A stretch of 45,510 nucleotides of DNA from Lucifugimonas sp038150225 (GCA_038150225.1 JAYQWG010000018.1:1-45510), one strand, 5' to 3'; shown: positions 24,826 through 33,829, counted from the first letter of the stretch. Translations and numbers: made by a program. The notes: generated from the sequence alone by a model not told the origin.

Positions 24826-24920
24826 TCGCTACTCCCGGATGTCGAACTGTACTTGGATTGAATCCAACGAAGAATGCCAAACGAATGACCGCGCTTCAAT
24901 ACGCAAATGCGGTTAACGCG

Positions 24921-24972
24921 AAACGACCCATCCAGTTCAGCACGGGCGCTGGCTTCCCTGGACGGGTCGTTT
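24921..24972 (-). terminator. Terminator-like hairpin after the lipoprotein gene
   Basis: In minus-strand RNA a 15-bp stem (AAACGACCC, a G-U pair, then TCCAG with complement) closes a 22-nt loop. It starts 23 nt past the lipoprotein stop. The trailing U run is short (UUU), so termination strength is uncertain. Confidence 0.6.
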
Positions 24973-24995
24973 ACGTGGCGGCTTTCGCCGAATAT

Positions 24996-26630
24996 TTAGC
25001 CGCCGAAGAATGAGCCTTGACGTTCTCCATTTACGATCACGTCATACTCAACACCGGCTTTGAAGTCTGCTCCAAGGCTCATCGTTATGTCCGAGTAGCT
25101 GATCGCCAGTGTGCACGCCACTGGTCCAGCAGGAACCCTGGTCGTAACTTCAGCGATTACCAGTTCACCCTCGAGATGCCACTGGTACGAATCAATTTCT
25201 TCGCAACCGTTCGCAAGCTGAACAGTGATATTCAGGTTGTGCTGGGCAGGTATTGATCGGGTCGATGCGATCAGGACCTGCTCTACAACTGCCTTCTTGT
25301 AGACCCAGTCATCAGAAGGTTCTGCGTCAACACCGTCGCCAGCGAACTTCGTCAATGTGCTATCGAGGAGGTCAATGACCGACTCGTCAGAACCGACGTA
25401 ATGGACGATTGAGTTTCCGTAGAGGTAGAAGTGTGGCGGAGCAATCCATCGCACCGACATGATCGATCCGTCTTCGTTGGTGAACGAAGTCCCATCATTC
25501 GAAACAGTCTCTGAAGCTTTCTCAGCTGAATCTCCAGGAGCGAACTCGAAGATCACAACGCGTTCGCCGTTCACCTTCAACTCGGTTGGGAGTAGTCCAA
25601 ACAACTCCCCAACGTCGGACTTGCCGCCAAACTGAACGTCTGCACCTATTGATTCGAGCGTGAGTTCAAGTGCCTGGCTGTCTGCGATGAGTCTGCCACC
25701 GCCGCCACTTGATGCAGGTGGAGTTGGCGTTGCGGTCTCATCCGGTACAGCGCAAAGAATGGCTGGACCACCGGCCTGGAAGGTTTCGATAAGTTCACCT
25801 TCACCTCGACCAACGATTACTTTGTAAACGCTGCATGGGTTCAGCTCTTTGCCAACTACCCCGAGATCAACCTGGGTTGAGTCATACCGTAGATCGTCAG
25901 TGCAAGCCACGTCACCTTTTGGAGACTTCGTGAACACCTGGATCCTGAAAGTCGAGTCATCGATTCGCTCAACACTTGGCTCAAGCGACTCTTTGCATCC
26001 GTTGGTCAAAGCCCAGAGGAGCGAGGCGTGGTAGGCCGTGATCCCTCGTGAGTCGTGACTCATGATGATTTCAAACTTTTCTATTGGAGCTGGCTCTGCA
26101 ACGAAGTCAATGTCATCTTCCTTAGGAAGTGGCGAAGAACCCGTTGTGAATTTTTCAGCCGGGTGGTCGTTTACGTGGACCAAGTAAGTAGTTCCGCGCT
26201 CGAATTCACTGCCAAGTGGAATGTCCACCTCGTTCAAACCGTAGATCGCCGTGCACGCGATCAATTCACCAGGAGCAGGTTGAGTGTTGTAGACGGAGAT
26301 CTTGATCTCGGTCCCTTCCTGCGTAACCTCGTAGCGAGAGTAAGCAGCACAACCACTCGGGAGACCCGAAATAACCTGCACAACAAACTGCTCCGGGTAC
26401 GACTCAAGTACAAGTATTTGAACGCTCTCGATAGGAGCCAGCACCTCTACAGTTTCAAAGGGCTCATCAATGGGCTGTTGAGTGGTAGGTGACTGAGTTG
26501 GTCGAGAGCCTACCCCGCCGTTGCCACCAGGAATCAGTGAATCTTCATCGGTCCCGCAAGCAACTACTACCAGAGCAAGGATGCTCATGGTAGTGAGAAT
26601 TACTATTCGAGCCTTAATTCCGGTAAACAT
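24996..26630 (-). CDS. Secreted lipoprotein with three related domains and one unrelated insert
   Basis: 544 aa. The signal peptide ends in the lipobox VVAC (Cys at about 25), so the protein is probably anchored on the outer face of the cytoplasmic membrane. A Pro/Thr/Gln-rich linker follows. Three repeats of about 90 residues (roughly 65-155, 175-285 and 445-540) share the pattern hydrophobic strand, NGC or SGC, a second strand, VACT or IACT about 40 residues later, and a closing YxVxVN-type strand. The two cysteines per repeat could form a disulfide. Between repeats 2 and 3 lies a different domain of about 120 residues. I do not recognise a family. The ATG has a purine-rich AAGAGAAGAA just upstream. 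Confidence 0.8.
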   Translation of the reverse strand: MFTGIKARIVILTTMSILALVVVACGTDEDSLIPGGNGGVGSRPTQSPTTQQPIDEPFETVEVLAPIESVQILVLESYPEQFVVQVISGLPSGCAAYSRYEVTQEGTEIKISVYNTQPAPGELIACTAIYGLNEVDIPLGSEFERGTTYLVHVNDHPAEKFTTGSSPLPKEDDIDFVAEPAPIEKFEIIMSHDSRGITAYHASLLWALTNGCKESLEPSVERIDDSTFRIQVFTKSPKGDVACTDDLRYDSTQVDLGVVGKELNPCSVYKVIVGRGEGELIETFQAGGPAILCAVPDETATPTPPASSGGGGRLIADSQALELTLESIGADVQFGGKSDVGELFGLLPTELKVNGERVVIFEFAPGDSAEKASETVSNDGTSFTNEDGSIMSVRWIAPPHFYLYGNSIVHYVGSDESVIDLLDSTLTKFAGDGVDAEPSDDWVYKKAVVEQVLIASTRSIPAQHNLNITVQLANGCEEIDSYQWHLEGELVIAEVTTRVPAGPVACTLAISYSDITMSLGADFKAGVEYDVIVNGERQGSFFGG

Positions 26631-26803
26631 TTCTTCTCTTCTTAATCGGCGAGAATCGCCTTCTATATTCCTTTCAGACGGACGTTTTTATCGATCTGTC
26701 ATAGCTAAGACGTTCGCACCGGAGGAATTGTTCCACCTAATTTGAACGAAACGATTACGAGTTGTGAAATTCACATCTCGCAAACGTGAAAACGTCCAAA
26801 TAA

Positions 26804-26833
26804 TTGACTGTTAACGGTTTCTGCGTTTACGCT
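26804..26833 (+). promoter_or_regulatory. Candidate promoter of the T-box/trpS unit
   Basis: TTGACT (26804-26809) and TACGCT (26828-26833) are 18 nt apart and sit just before the T-box leader. The -10 hexamer is the same as that proposed for coxB. Confidence 0.55.
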
Positions 26834-26844
26834 TGAAGGTAGAT

Positions 26845-27138
26845 CGAATTTAATAATCGCGTCGATCGGGACTAGTAAGTTTCGGTACGGATCGTAGAGA
26901 GTCGGGAAAAGGTGGAAGCCCGATATCACGGCCGCAGCTGAATGGACCCGGGAGCTTCGGAGCGAACGCTAGAGCAAGTAGCCTTCGACGGAACGGACAC
27001 CGATATCAAAGTCCAGGGCCTCCGATCACTTTTAGCCAGATCGGGTGTCTGAAAAGAGATGCTGTTACGAAACGTGACGGTAAATAGGGTGGCACCGCGT
27101 GGTATTCCTCGCCCCTTGTAACGGGACGAGGTTTTTTT
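26845..27138 (+). ncRNA. Tryptophan-specific T-box riboswitch
   Basis: A tRNA-sensing leader. Stem I contains AGAGAGTCGG and GGTGGAAGCC. The specifier region GAATGGACCCGGGAGC places UGG (26943-26945, tryptophan codon) followed by a purine. The conserved T-box AGGGTGGCACCGCG is at 27086-27099; its TGGC would pair with the tRNA 3' end GCCA, which fits the G73 of tRNA-Trp. A terminator follows: CCTCG and CCC paired with GGG and CGAGG (27107-27131), then seven T's. Uncharged tRNA-Trp should stabilise the antiterminator and allow transcription of trpS and probably of the genes after it. Confidence 0.95.
27107..27138 (+). terminator. Intrinsic terminator of the T-box
   Basis: The CCTCGCCC stem pairs with GGGACGAGG (one bulged A) and is followed by T7. 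It is mutually exclusive with the antiterminator built around the T-box sequence. Confidence 0.92.
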
Positions 27139-27207
27139 ATGCCCAAAAATAGGTCGTTCAACAATCTCGTCAAACATTTAAAAAAGTACGAGAGAACAGT
27201 CAGCGAT

Positions 27208-28227
27208 ATGGCGACCGAACAGAAAAAGCGAATCCTCACAGGTGTACGCCCCACAGGCGCATTGCACGTGGGTCACTACGTAGGTGCGCTCCACAACTGG
27301 ATTGAACTCCAGGAGAAGTACGATTGCTACTTTCTCATAGCTGACTACCAGGCGCTCGGCGACCACTTCCACGACATTGACCTGATTCGTGATTCGGTGC
27401 TTCAGGTAACCCTCGACTGGTTGGCGGTTGGACTCGACCCCGAAAACTCCTCATTCGTAGTCCAGAGCTACGTTCCGGAATTCGCTGAGTTAACCATGCT
27501 GTTGAGCTTCATCACTCCCCTTGGAATGTTGGAGCGAAACCCAACGCTGAAAGGCGAGTTGGACGCGCTGGAGATCGAACGCCGATCTGTTGGATTTTTC
27601 AACTACCCGATGAGTCAGGTGGCGGATATTTTGCTTCCTCGCGCTCATTTGGTCCCGGTTGGGGACGACCAGGCACCTCACATTGAGATGACTCGAGAAG
27701 TCGCCCGTAAGTTCAACCGAATGTTCGGTGAAGTCTTCCCAGAATCAGACACGCTCATTGGTGACGTCCCTCGACTTTCTGGAACAGACGGTCAGGGAAA
27801 GATGAGCAAGTCCAAGGGCAACGTAATCATGCTTTCGGATGACGCTGACACGGTCACTAAGAAGGTTCGCGGTATGTTCACCGACCCGAATCGTATACGT
27901 GCCGACATTCCCGGAAAAGTCGAAGGAAATCCGGTATTCCAATACCACGATGCCTTCAACCCGGACACCGCTCAAATCGACGATTTCAAAGCTCGATACC
28001 GAGAGGGAACCGTTGGTGATGTCGAGGTGAAAATGGCTCTGGCAGAAGCGATGAACAACTTCCTCGACCCGATTCGTGAGCGACGTGCCCACTTCGAACA
28101 GAATATGGATCTTGTCGAAGATGCATTAATGTCCGGAGTGTCTAGGATGAGAGTCATAGCTGCCGAAACCATGGAAATGGTTCGAGACGCAATGCGAATT
28201 TCCAGTTACACGAAATCCTGGAAGTAG
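27208..28227 (+). CDS. trpS: Tryptophanyl-tRNA synthetase
   Basis: 339 aa class I synthetase. It has the HIGH-type signature HVGHYVG, QSYVPEFAEL, LGMLERNP, the tryptophan-site region FNYPMSQVADIL, GDDQAPHIEMTREVARKFN and the KMSKS-type loop GKMSKSKG. The ATG at 27208 fits family starts (MATEQKKRILTGVRPTG); an in-frame ATG at 27139, immediately after the terminator T run, would add 23 unconserved residues. Control by the UGG T-box is evident. Confidence 0.96.
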   Translation: MATEQKKRILTGVRPTGALHVGHYVGALHNWIELQEKYDCYFLIADYQALGDHFHDIDLIRDSVLQVTLDWLAVGLDPENSSFVVQSYVPEFAELTMLLSFITPLGMLERNPTLKGELDALEIERRSVGFFNYPMSQVADILLPRAHLVPVGDDQAPHIEMTREVARKFNRMFGEVFPESDTLIGDVPRLSGTDGQGKMSKSKGNVIMLSDDADTVTKKVRGMFTDPNRIRADIPGKVEGNPVFQYHDAFNPDTAQIDDFKARYREGTVGDVEVKMALAEAMNNFLDPIRERRAHFEQNMDLVEDALMSGVSRMRVIAAETMEMVRDAMRISSYTKSWK

Positions 28228-28346
28228 TTGAGTTCATTCAATCCGCGAAACCAAAAACCAATGATGTATTCGACGCACATAAAACCGGAACATCCTGGCG
28301 AAGTTAGCTGATCTCAAAGTCATCTAAACCTCAGGAATAATTCGAC

Positions 28347-29897
28347 ATGTCTAACTACACACCAAATTTCAATACGTTCGAGTCACTGGCATCAGACCAC
28401 AACCTGATACCTGTCTATCGAGAAATTAGTGCTGATCTTGAAACACCGGTCTCGGCGTTCATAAAGACTGCACGAGGCTCGCACTCGTTCTTGTTCGAGT
28501 CAGTTGAGGGTGGTGAAAACCTCGCGCGCTACTCGATTCTCGGAACTGAACCATCTGAAGTACTCACTACTGGCGCAGGGACCAAATACGGAGAAGTCGA
28601 CCCACTCGACCTGCTACGAGATCGAATGTCGACTGTGAAATACGCGAATATCGAGGGATTGCCGAAATTCCATGGCGGTGCAGTCGGCTACCTCGCCTAC
28701 GACACAATCCGATATTTCGAACCAACGGTCCCACCAATCTCCGACGAAAAATCGGGACTCGATGTACCGGAAGCAGTATTTATGCTGACGGACTCGCTTC
28801 TGATATTCGACCACGTGCGCCACACGATATACGTGGTATCTCACGCTTCTGTAAACGGGGATGTGAAGGCATCGTACGACCGGGCTACCGAAAAGATCGA
28901 GGAAGTAATTTCTCGTCTCGATAACCCACTTCCAGCGGGAAGTGGTCGTCGTAATTTCCTTCCACCTTCGAGCTTCACTTCTCGTGATCCCAATCTCGAT
29001 TACAGTTCGGTAGGTTCGCCTGATGCGTTTACTACCGAATCGGGAGAAGCAACTGGCCAGCCCTACATCCCGAACATGACTCGGGAGTACTACGGTGAGG
29101 CAATTCAGAAATGTAAGCAGGCAATTGAAGAAGGCGAAGTAATCCAGATCGTCTTCTCCCAGCGGCTTGCGCGCCGAACGCCGGTAAAGCCAATCGATTT
29201 GTACCGATCGTTGCGTGCGATTAACCCTTCGCCGTATATGTTCTTCCTTGAACTAAACGACTTCCACATCATCGGGGCATCTCCGGAACTACTCACTCAG
29301 GTGATCGACGGAAAAATGGCGGTTCACCCAATTGCAGGAACACGCCCTAGAGGAACGACACCGGAGCACGACGATGAACTAGAGCAAGAGTTAATCAACG
29401 ATGAGAAGGAAATTGCAGAGCACGTAATGCTTCTCGATCTCGGACGGAACGACGTAGGCAGAGTTTCTGAACCGGGATCGGTTGATGTGACCCAGTCGTT
29501 TGAGATCGAACGCTACTCTCACGTGATGCACATCGTTTCTCATGTGACCGGTGAGCTATCAGAAAAATACGACGCGTTTGATGCCATGAAAGCCGCCTTC
29601 CCTGCTGGAACAGTATCCGGTGCACCAAAGGTAAGAGCAATGCAGTTGATCGCCGAGCTCGAACCTGACAAACGAGGACCGTACTCGGGTGCAGTCGGTT
29701 ACTTCAGCTTCACCGGGAACATGGACACCGCTATTGCCCTAAGAACTATGGTTCTAAAAGATGGAGTGGCATACCTCCAGGCGGGCGGTGGAATCGTTGC
29801 TGACAGCGAGGAACAAATGGAATACGAAGAAACTCTTCATAAGATGGGCGCCCTGATGCGAGCCATCGACCACGCTGAGGAATCGGCAGGTGTCTGA
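28347..29897 (+). CDS. trpE: Anthranilate synthase component I, copy 1
   Basis: 516 aa. It converts chorismate to anthranilate with ammonia from TrpG. The N-terminal domain contains FLFESVEGGENLARYS, where the LLES-type tryptophan-feedback site lies. The chorismate-binding domain has SPELL, PIAGTRPRGT, LINDEKEIAEHVML, LGRNDVGRV, ERYSHVMHIVS, GTVSGAPKVRAM and the GGGIVADS end motif. Ala in PIAGT (not the Lys of PabB) points to anthranilate, not aminodeoxychorismate. It starts 119 nt after trpS with no hairpin between, and its TGA overlaps the next gene by 8 nt. Confidence 0.95.
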   Translation: MSNYTPNFNTFESLASDHNLIPVYREISADLETPVSAFIKTARGSHSFLFESVEGGENLARYSILGTEPSEVLTTGAGTKYGEVDPLDLLRDRMSTVKYANIEGLPKFHGGAVGYLAYDTIRYFEPTVPPISDEKSGLDVPEAVFMLTDSLLIFDHVRHTIYVVSHASVNGDVKASYDRATEKIEEVISRLDNPLPAGSGRRNFLPPSSFTSRDPNLDYSSVGSPDAFTTESGEATGQPYIPNMTREYYGEAIQKCKQAIEEGEVIQIVFSQRLARRTPVKPIDLYRSLRAINPSPYMFFLELNDFHIIGASPELLTQVIDGKMAVHPIAGTRPRGTTPEHDDELEQELINDEKEIAEHVMLLDLGRNDVGRVSEPGSVDVTQSFEIERYSHVMHIVSHVTGELSEKYDAFDAMKAAFPAGTVSGAPKVRAMQLIAELEPDKRGPYSGAVGYFSFTGNMDTAIALRTMVLKDGVAYLQAGGGIVADSEEQMEYEETLHKMGALMRAIDHAEESAGV

Positions 29898-31389
29898 ACT
29901 CACGATTCACACAACTGAATCAGAGTTTGCTAACGATCTTGCAAGCGGATCAAGCTACATTCACGCGTCGATGCCAAATTCCAGAGGAGTGAGTACTGTC
30001 GACATTTACCGAGCATTGGTAAATAGCAATGCACCTTCGTTCATTTTCGACTCGGTGTCTCCGGATCTGGAAGCCAGTCGATTTGCGTTCGTGTGTGTCG
30101 ACGTAGACGAGCTGACTACAGTCGGTTCCGACGACAAACCAATTTCGCAACTCCGTAACGATCTTTCGAAACGCCCATACCTGCGTCCAGGTTCAGATTT
30201 ACCCGAACACGCCACCGGCGTTTTCGGATACATCGCGTATGAGGCATCTCGGCACTTTGAGCCGTCTGTAGGCGAGTTGATGGAAGATCCAACCGGTTCA
30301 CCTTTAGCCGCATATCTTTCACCTCGCCGATTGGTAGTGCTCGATAAAGAAACATGCACTATCCATTTCCTGTCGTTCTGTAATTCGGTTTTCGACTTTG
30401 AAGAGAACGTCGACCACATTCGCGAAGCAGCACACAAGATAGGTTTCGCGCAGCCGACTGATACAGGCGAAAGACTCGATGCTGATGTTGAACCGGCGAA
30501 ACCAGTCTTCGACGGCCATTTTCAAAAAATGGTCGAACGAGCCCGGAAAGCAATTATTGAAGGTGAGCTGATACAGGTAGTTCTCGGGCAGCGAGTCGAA
30601 CGAAAGACCGAAGCAGACGCAATTGATATTTACGAAAACCTGTCCCGACTCAACCCTTCGCCGTACATGTACATGTTGGACCTTGGCGACAGACAATTAA
30701 TCGGCGCCTCACCTGAACTAATGCTTCGAGCACAAGGCGGAAAAGCATCGATTCATCCAATCGCGGGAACACGACCAAGAGTCGACACAGGCGAAGAAGA
30801 TCTCAAATACGAAGCTGACCTCATTTCGAATGAAAAAGAATCTGCTGAACACGTAATGCTGGTAGATCTTGCCAGGAACGATCTGGGACGAGTTTCAAAG
30901 CCCGGCAAGGTAAAGGTCACGTCGCTAAAGCACATCGAACGGTACTCCCATGTGATGCATCTTGTGTCGCGTGTTGAGGGCGAACTCGCTGACGACCTCG
31001 ACGGCATCGATGCACTAACAGCAGGATTCCCGATTGGGACACTTTCCGGAGCCCCTAAGATCAGAGCCATACAACTTATTTCGGAACTCGAACCCGAAGG
31101 CCGAGGTCCGTACTGCGGTGGAATTGGCTGGTTCGGAGCAAACGGGGATGTCGATACGGGCACGATAATCCGCTCAGTCGTGCTCCACGATGGAGTCGCT
31201 CACGTTCAGGGCGGTGCTGGAATCGTTTTTGATTCGACCCCAGAATCTGAACACAGTGAATCCCTACAAAAAACCAAAGCACCTTTGAAGGCGATCGCTC
31301 TCGCTGAACTGGACCGTGAAAGGTATTGGCGAAGCTCAGATGAATCAGAACTTACTTCCAACCCTCTAGCCGCAACGGCATCTAACTGA
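29890..31389 (+). CDS. Anthranilate synthase component I paralogue, copy 2
   Basis: 499 aa, clearly homologous to the preceding trpE. Catalytic motifs are kept: GASPEL, PIAGTRPRVDT, LISNEKESAEHVML, LARNDLGRV, ERYSHVMHLVS, GTLSGAPKIRAI and GGAGIVFDS. The PIAGT alanine again favours anthranilate synthase over PabB. The N-terminal domain has diverged: where copy 1 has LFESVEGGENLAR this one has IFDSVSPDLEASR, so tryptophan binding may be lost or changed. The GTG start at 29890 overlaps copy 1 by 8 nt. A role as a feedback-insensitive isoform, or a pabB-like or isochorismate role, remains possible. Confidence 0.88.
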   Translation: MSELTIHTTESEFANDLASGSSYIHASMPNSRGVSTVDIYRALVNSNAPSFIFDSVSPDLEASRFAFVCVDVDELTTVGSDDKPISQLRNDLSKRPYLRPGSDLPEHATGVFGYIAYEASRHFEPSVGELMEDPTGSPLAAYLSPRRLVVLDKETCTIHFLSFCNSVFDFEENVDHIREAAHKIGFAQPTDTGERLDADVEPAKPVFDGHFQKMVERARKAIIEGELIQVVLGQRVERKTEADAIDIYENLSRLNPSPYMYMLDLGDRQLIGASPELMLRAQGGKASIHPIAGTRPRVDTGEEDLKYEADLISNEKESAEHVMLVDLARNDLGRVSKPGKVKVTSLKHIERYSHVMHLVSRVEGELADDLDGIDALTAGFPIGTLSGAPKIRAIQLISELEPEGRGPYCGGIGWFGANGDVDTGTIIRSVVLHDGVAHVQGGAGIVFDSTPESEHSESLQKTKAPLKAIALAELDRERYWRSSDESELTSNPLAATASN

Positions 31390-31396
31390 ATTCAAA

Positions 31397-31975
31397 ATGC
31401 TTCTACTAATTGATAACTACGACAGCTTTACCTACAACCTTTTCCAGTACCTCTCCGAGCTTGGAGCAGACGTGAAAGTTGTCCGCAATGACAAGGCAAC
31501 CATCGAAGAGCTCGCGGCTCTGGATCCCGAGCGTGTAGTGGTTTCTCCAGGTCCATCAACTCCTGACAACGCAGGAATATCCATCGATGTGATCAAACAT
31601 TTCGCTGGAAAAGTACCAATCCTCGGAGTTTGCCTTGGACACCAGTGCATAGCGGAGGCCTTCGGCGGAGTAGTCAGTGGTGCGGGTGAAATCAGACACG
31701 GAAAAACGTCGCCCATTCACCACGAAGGGCAAGGTGTTTTTGCCGGACTACCTCAACCGTTCGAAGCTGTTCGCTACCATTCGCTCGCAGTTGAACCCGA
31801 TACGGTTCCCGATAACTTCGAAGTTACCGCACGAACAGAAAACGGCATCGTTATGGGCATCAGGCACAAAGAACTCGATATCGAGGGCGTTCAGTTCCAC
31901 CCAGAGTCGATCATGACCGAAGCTGGAAAAGACATGCTTCAAAACTTCCTCGACAAGCCATCACCAAGCAAATAG
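31397..31975 (+). CDS. trpG: Anthranilate synthase component II (glutamine amidotransferase)
   Basis: 192 aa class I glutamine amidotransferase that supplies ammonia to TrpE. It opens with LLLIDNYDSFTYNLFQYL. The catalytic triad is Cys in GVCLGHQ, then His and Glu in VQFHPES. It starts 8 nt after trpE copy 2. One TrpG for two TrpE paralogues means it must be shared, or may also serve aminodeoxychorismate synthesis. Confidence 0.95.
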   Translation: MLLLIDNYDSFTYNLFQYLSELGADVKVVRNDKATIEELAALDPERVVVSPGPSTPDNAGISIDVIKHFAGKVPILGVCLGHQCIAEAFGGVVSGAGEIRHGKTSPIHHEGQGVFAGLPQPFEAVRYHSLAVEPDTVPDNFEVTARTENGIVMGIRHKELDIEGVQFHPESIMTEAGKDMLQNFLDKPSPSK

Positions 31976-31992
31976 GCAACGGAGCAACACCA

Positions 31993-32537
31993 ATGAATAT
32001 CCAACAGGCAATTCAAATCGTTGTCGAAGGCACTGATCTCGAACAAGACCAGGCTGCTGCTGCAATGCGCGACATCATGACTGGTGAGGCAACTCCGGCT
32101 CAGTTCGGTGCGTTCCTCACCGCAATTCGAATGAAAGGTGAAACTCCTTACGAAATCGCAGGCATGGCAAGCGTGATGCGGGAAGTGTCTCTACACATTG
32201 ATACCGACCTCCCGCTAATCGACACATGCGGAACAGGTGGAAGTGGACTCAACTGGTTCAACATTTCGACGGCTTCTGCGTTCGTAGTTGCAGGCGCCGG
32301 TGTTCCAGTCGCAAAACATGGTAACCGTGCAATGTCTGGTTCAACGGGTAGTGCCGATGCACTGGAAGGACTGGGAGTCGATATTTCTCTTGGCCCAGAG
32401 GGCGTGAAGTCTTGCTTCACCGACGCTGAAGTCGGATTTATGTTCGCCCAGGCGTTCCACCCAGCAATGAAGTTTGCGGGACCACTGCGTCCACAGCTCG
32501 GAATCCGAACGATCTTTAACTTTCTTGGACCTCTAAC
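31993..32537 (+). CDS. trpD: Anthranilate phosphoribosyltransferase, 3' part missing in gap
   Basis: N-terminal 181 residues of TrpD, which joins anthranilate to PRPP. Visible motifs are DTCGTGGSGLNWFNIST (PRPP site), KHGNRAMSGSTGSADALE, and HPAMKFAGPLRPQLGIRTIFNFLGPL. The family is about 340 aa, so around 160 residues are lost in the N spacer. GGAG lies about 12 nt before the ATG. The frame happens to stay open through the N's into trpC, but this is not a real fusion. Confidence 0.92.
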
Positions 32538-32637
32538 NNNNNNNNNNNNNNNNNNNNNNNNNNNNNNNNNNNNNNNNNNNNNNNNNNNNNNNNNNNNNNN
32601 NNNNNNNNNNNNNNNNNNNNNNNNNNNNNNNNNNNNN
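32538..32637. other. Assembly gap of 100 N
   Basis: Exactly 100 N, a placeholder. From the missing parts of TrpD (~160 aa) and TrpC (~110 aa) I estimate about 0.8 kb is really absent. Confidence 0.9.
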
Positions 32638-33084
32638 CGCAAAGACTTCATCGTCGACGAGTACCAGGTTATGGAGGCGCGAGCCAGCGGGGCGGATTGC
32701 ATTCTGCTGATCATCGCCATTCTTGATCCTCACGAATACGCCGATCTATTCAAACTTTCGACCTCGATGGGAATGGATGTACTCGTTGAAGTGTTCGACG
32801 AACCGGAGCTCGAGATAGCTATGTCTGTCGAGCCAAACGTAGTTGGAATAAACAATCGCAACCTCAAAACTCTTGAAACGTCTCTCGAAGTGTTTGAGCA
32901 GCTGGCAAAGAAGATTCCAGACGACCGAATCAAAGTTGCCGAAAGTGGAATGAAGAACGCCGGCGATGTCGCGCGAATGGGCAAAGCGGGCGCACGGGCA
33001 GTTCTCGTAGGCGAGTCGCTTATGCGAGCTGGCGGAGATGTCCGCGAGCTTGCTGAGACCATGTCTTCAGTTCAGGTCGGATAG
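32638..33084 (+). CDS. trpC: Indole-3-glycerol phosphate synthase, 5' part missing in gap
   Basis: C-terminal 148 residues of TrpC, which closes the indole ring. It begins inside the conserved RKDFIVDEYQV (the catalytic Lys is the second residue). It continues through ARASGADCILLI, LVEVFDEPEL, VGINNRNLKTLE and VAESGMKNAGDV to AVLVGESLMRAG. The N-terminal ~110 residues are not in the window. Confidence 0.93.
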   Translation, partial: RKDFIVDEYQVMEARASGADCILLIIAILDPHEYADLFKLSTSMGMDVLVEVFDEPELEIAMSVEPNVVGINNRNLKTLETSLEVFEQLAKKIPDDRIKVAESGMKNAGDVARMGKAGARAVLVGESLMRAGGDVRELAETMSSVQVG

Positions 33085-33088
33085 TTCC

Positions 33089-33742
33089 ATGAGTGAGCAA
33101 ACTAAAGTAAAAATTTGCGGAATACGCGATTCGGAAGCAGCTATAGCGGCAGCCGACGCGGGCGCAGATTTCATTGGTTTGAATTTCGTTGATGGGGTAA
33201 AACGCCAGATTACGCTCGATGAAGCAAAGAAGATTCTGACCGAATACCGATTCATCCCTGCCGGTCCTGATGGTCCAAAGATCGTTGGTCTGTTCAGAAA
33301 TCAACCAGTTGGTTTTGTGAACGAAGTCGTTGCTGAGCTCGGACTCGATTACGTTCAACTCAACGGTGACGAAGACGACAATTACGACGCACAAATGACG
33401 GTACCGATATTTCATCAAGTGCGAGTGCAAGCAGGATCTTCACCTGAATCAGTTTCGGATTTGGTCAACGGTCACGTCGAAAAGAGTCGTGGTGTAGTCC
33501 TCGATGCGTTTGATCCATCAACTCCCGGAGGCTCAGGCAAAACTTTTGAATGGTCGCTCGCAGAACAAGTAGCTTCTGAAGAAGGCGTTCTTCTTGCTGG
33601 TGGGCTGAATCCAGAGAATGTCGTCAAAGCCGTGCAGCAACTTACCCCCTGGGGCGTCGATGTCGCCAGCGGTGTCGAATCTGACGGCGTAAAAGACCCA
33701 GAGCTAATTCGACAGTTTGTTCGGGCCGCCAAGAACGCTTGA
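33089..33742 (+). CDS. trpF: Phosphoribosylanthranilate isomerase
   Basis: 217 aa TIM-barrel enzyme. Motifs are VKICGIRDSEAA with the catalytic Cys, GLNFV, YVQLNGDED, the catalytic Asp in VLDAFDP, LLAGGLNPENV, and GVDVASGVESDGVKDP. The ATG at 33089 lies 4 nt after the trpC stop. It is the last trp gene here: trpB and trpA are not downstream, where an unrelated MocA-family gene follows. Confidence 0.95.
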   Translation: MSEQTKVKICGIRDSEAAIAAADAGADFIGLNFVDGVKRQITLDEAKKILTEYRFIPAGPDGPKIVGLFRNQPVGFVNEVVAELGLDYVQLNGDEDDNYDAQMTVPIFHQVRVQAGSSPESVSDLVNGHVEKSRGVVLDAFDPSTPGGSGKTFEWSLAEQVASEEGVLLAGGLNPENVVKAVQQLTPWGVDVASGVESDGVKDPELIRQFVRAAKNA

Positions 33743-33829
33743 ACGAAGGCATAATCTCGGCTTTCAAAGTGAAAATGCGCGTACACTTCCCGCGTCATAA
33801 CCACGAACGCGTCTCGGAGACAGCTCAAC

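Noticed and set aside
31993..33084. Natural TrpD-TrpC fusion protein
   Set aside because: The frame passes through 100 N of unknown real length, and both enzymes lack large essential parts.
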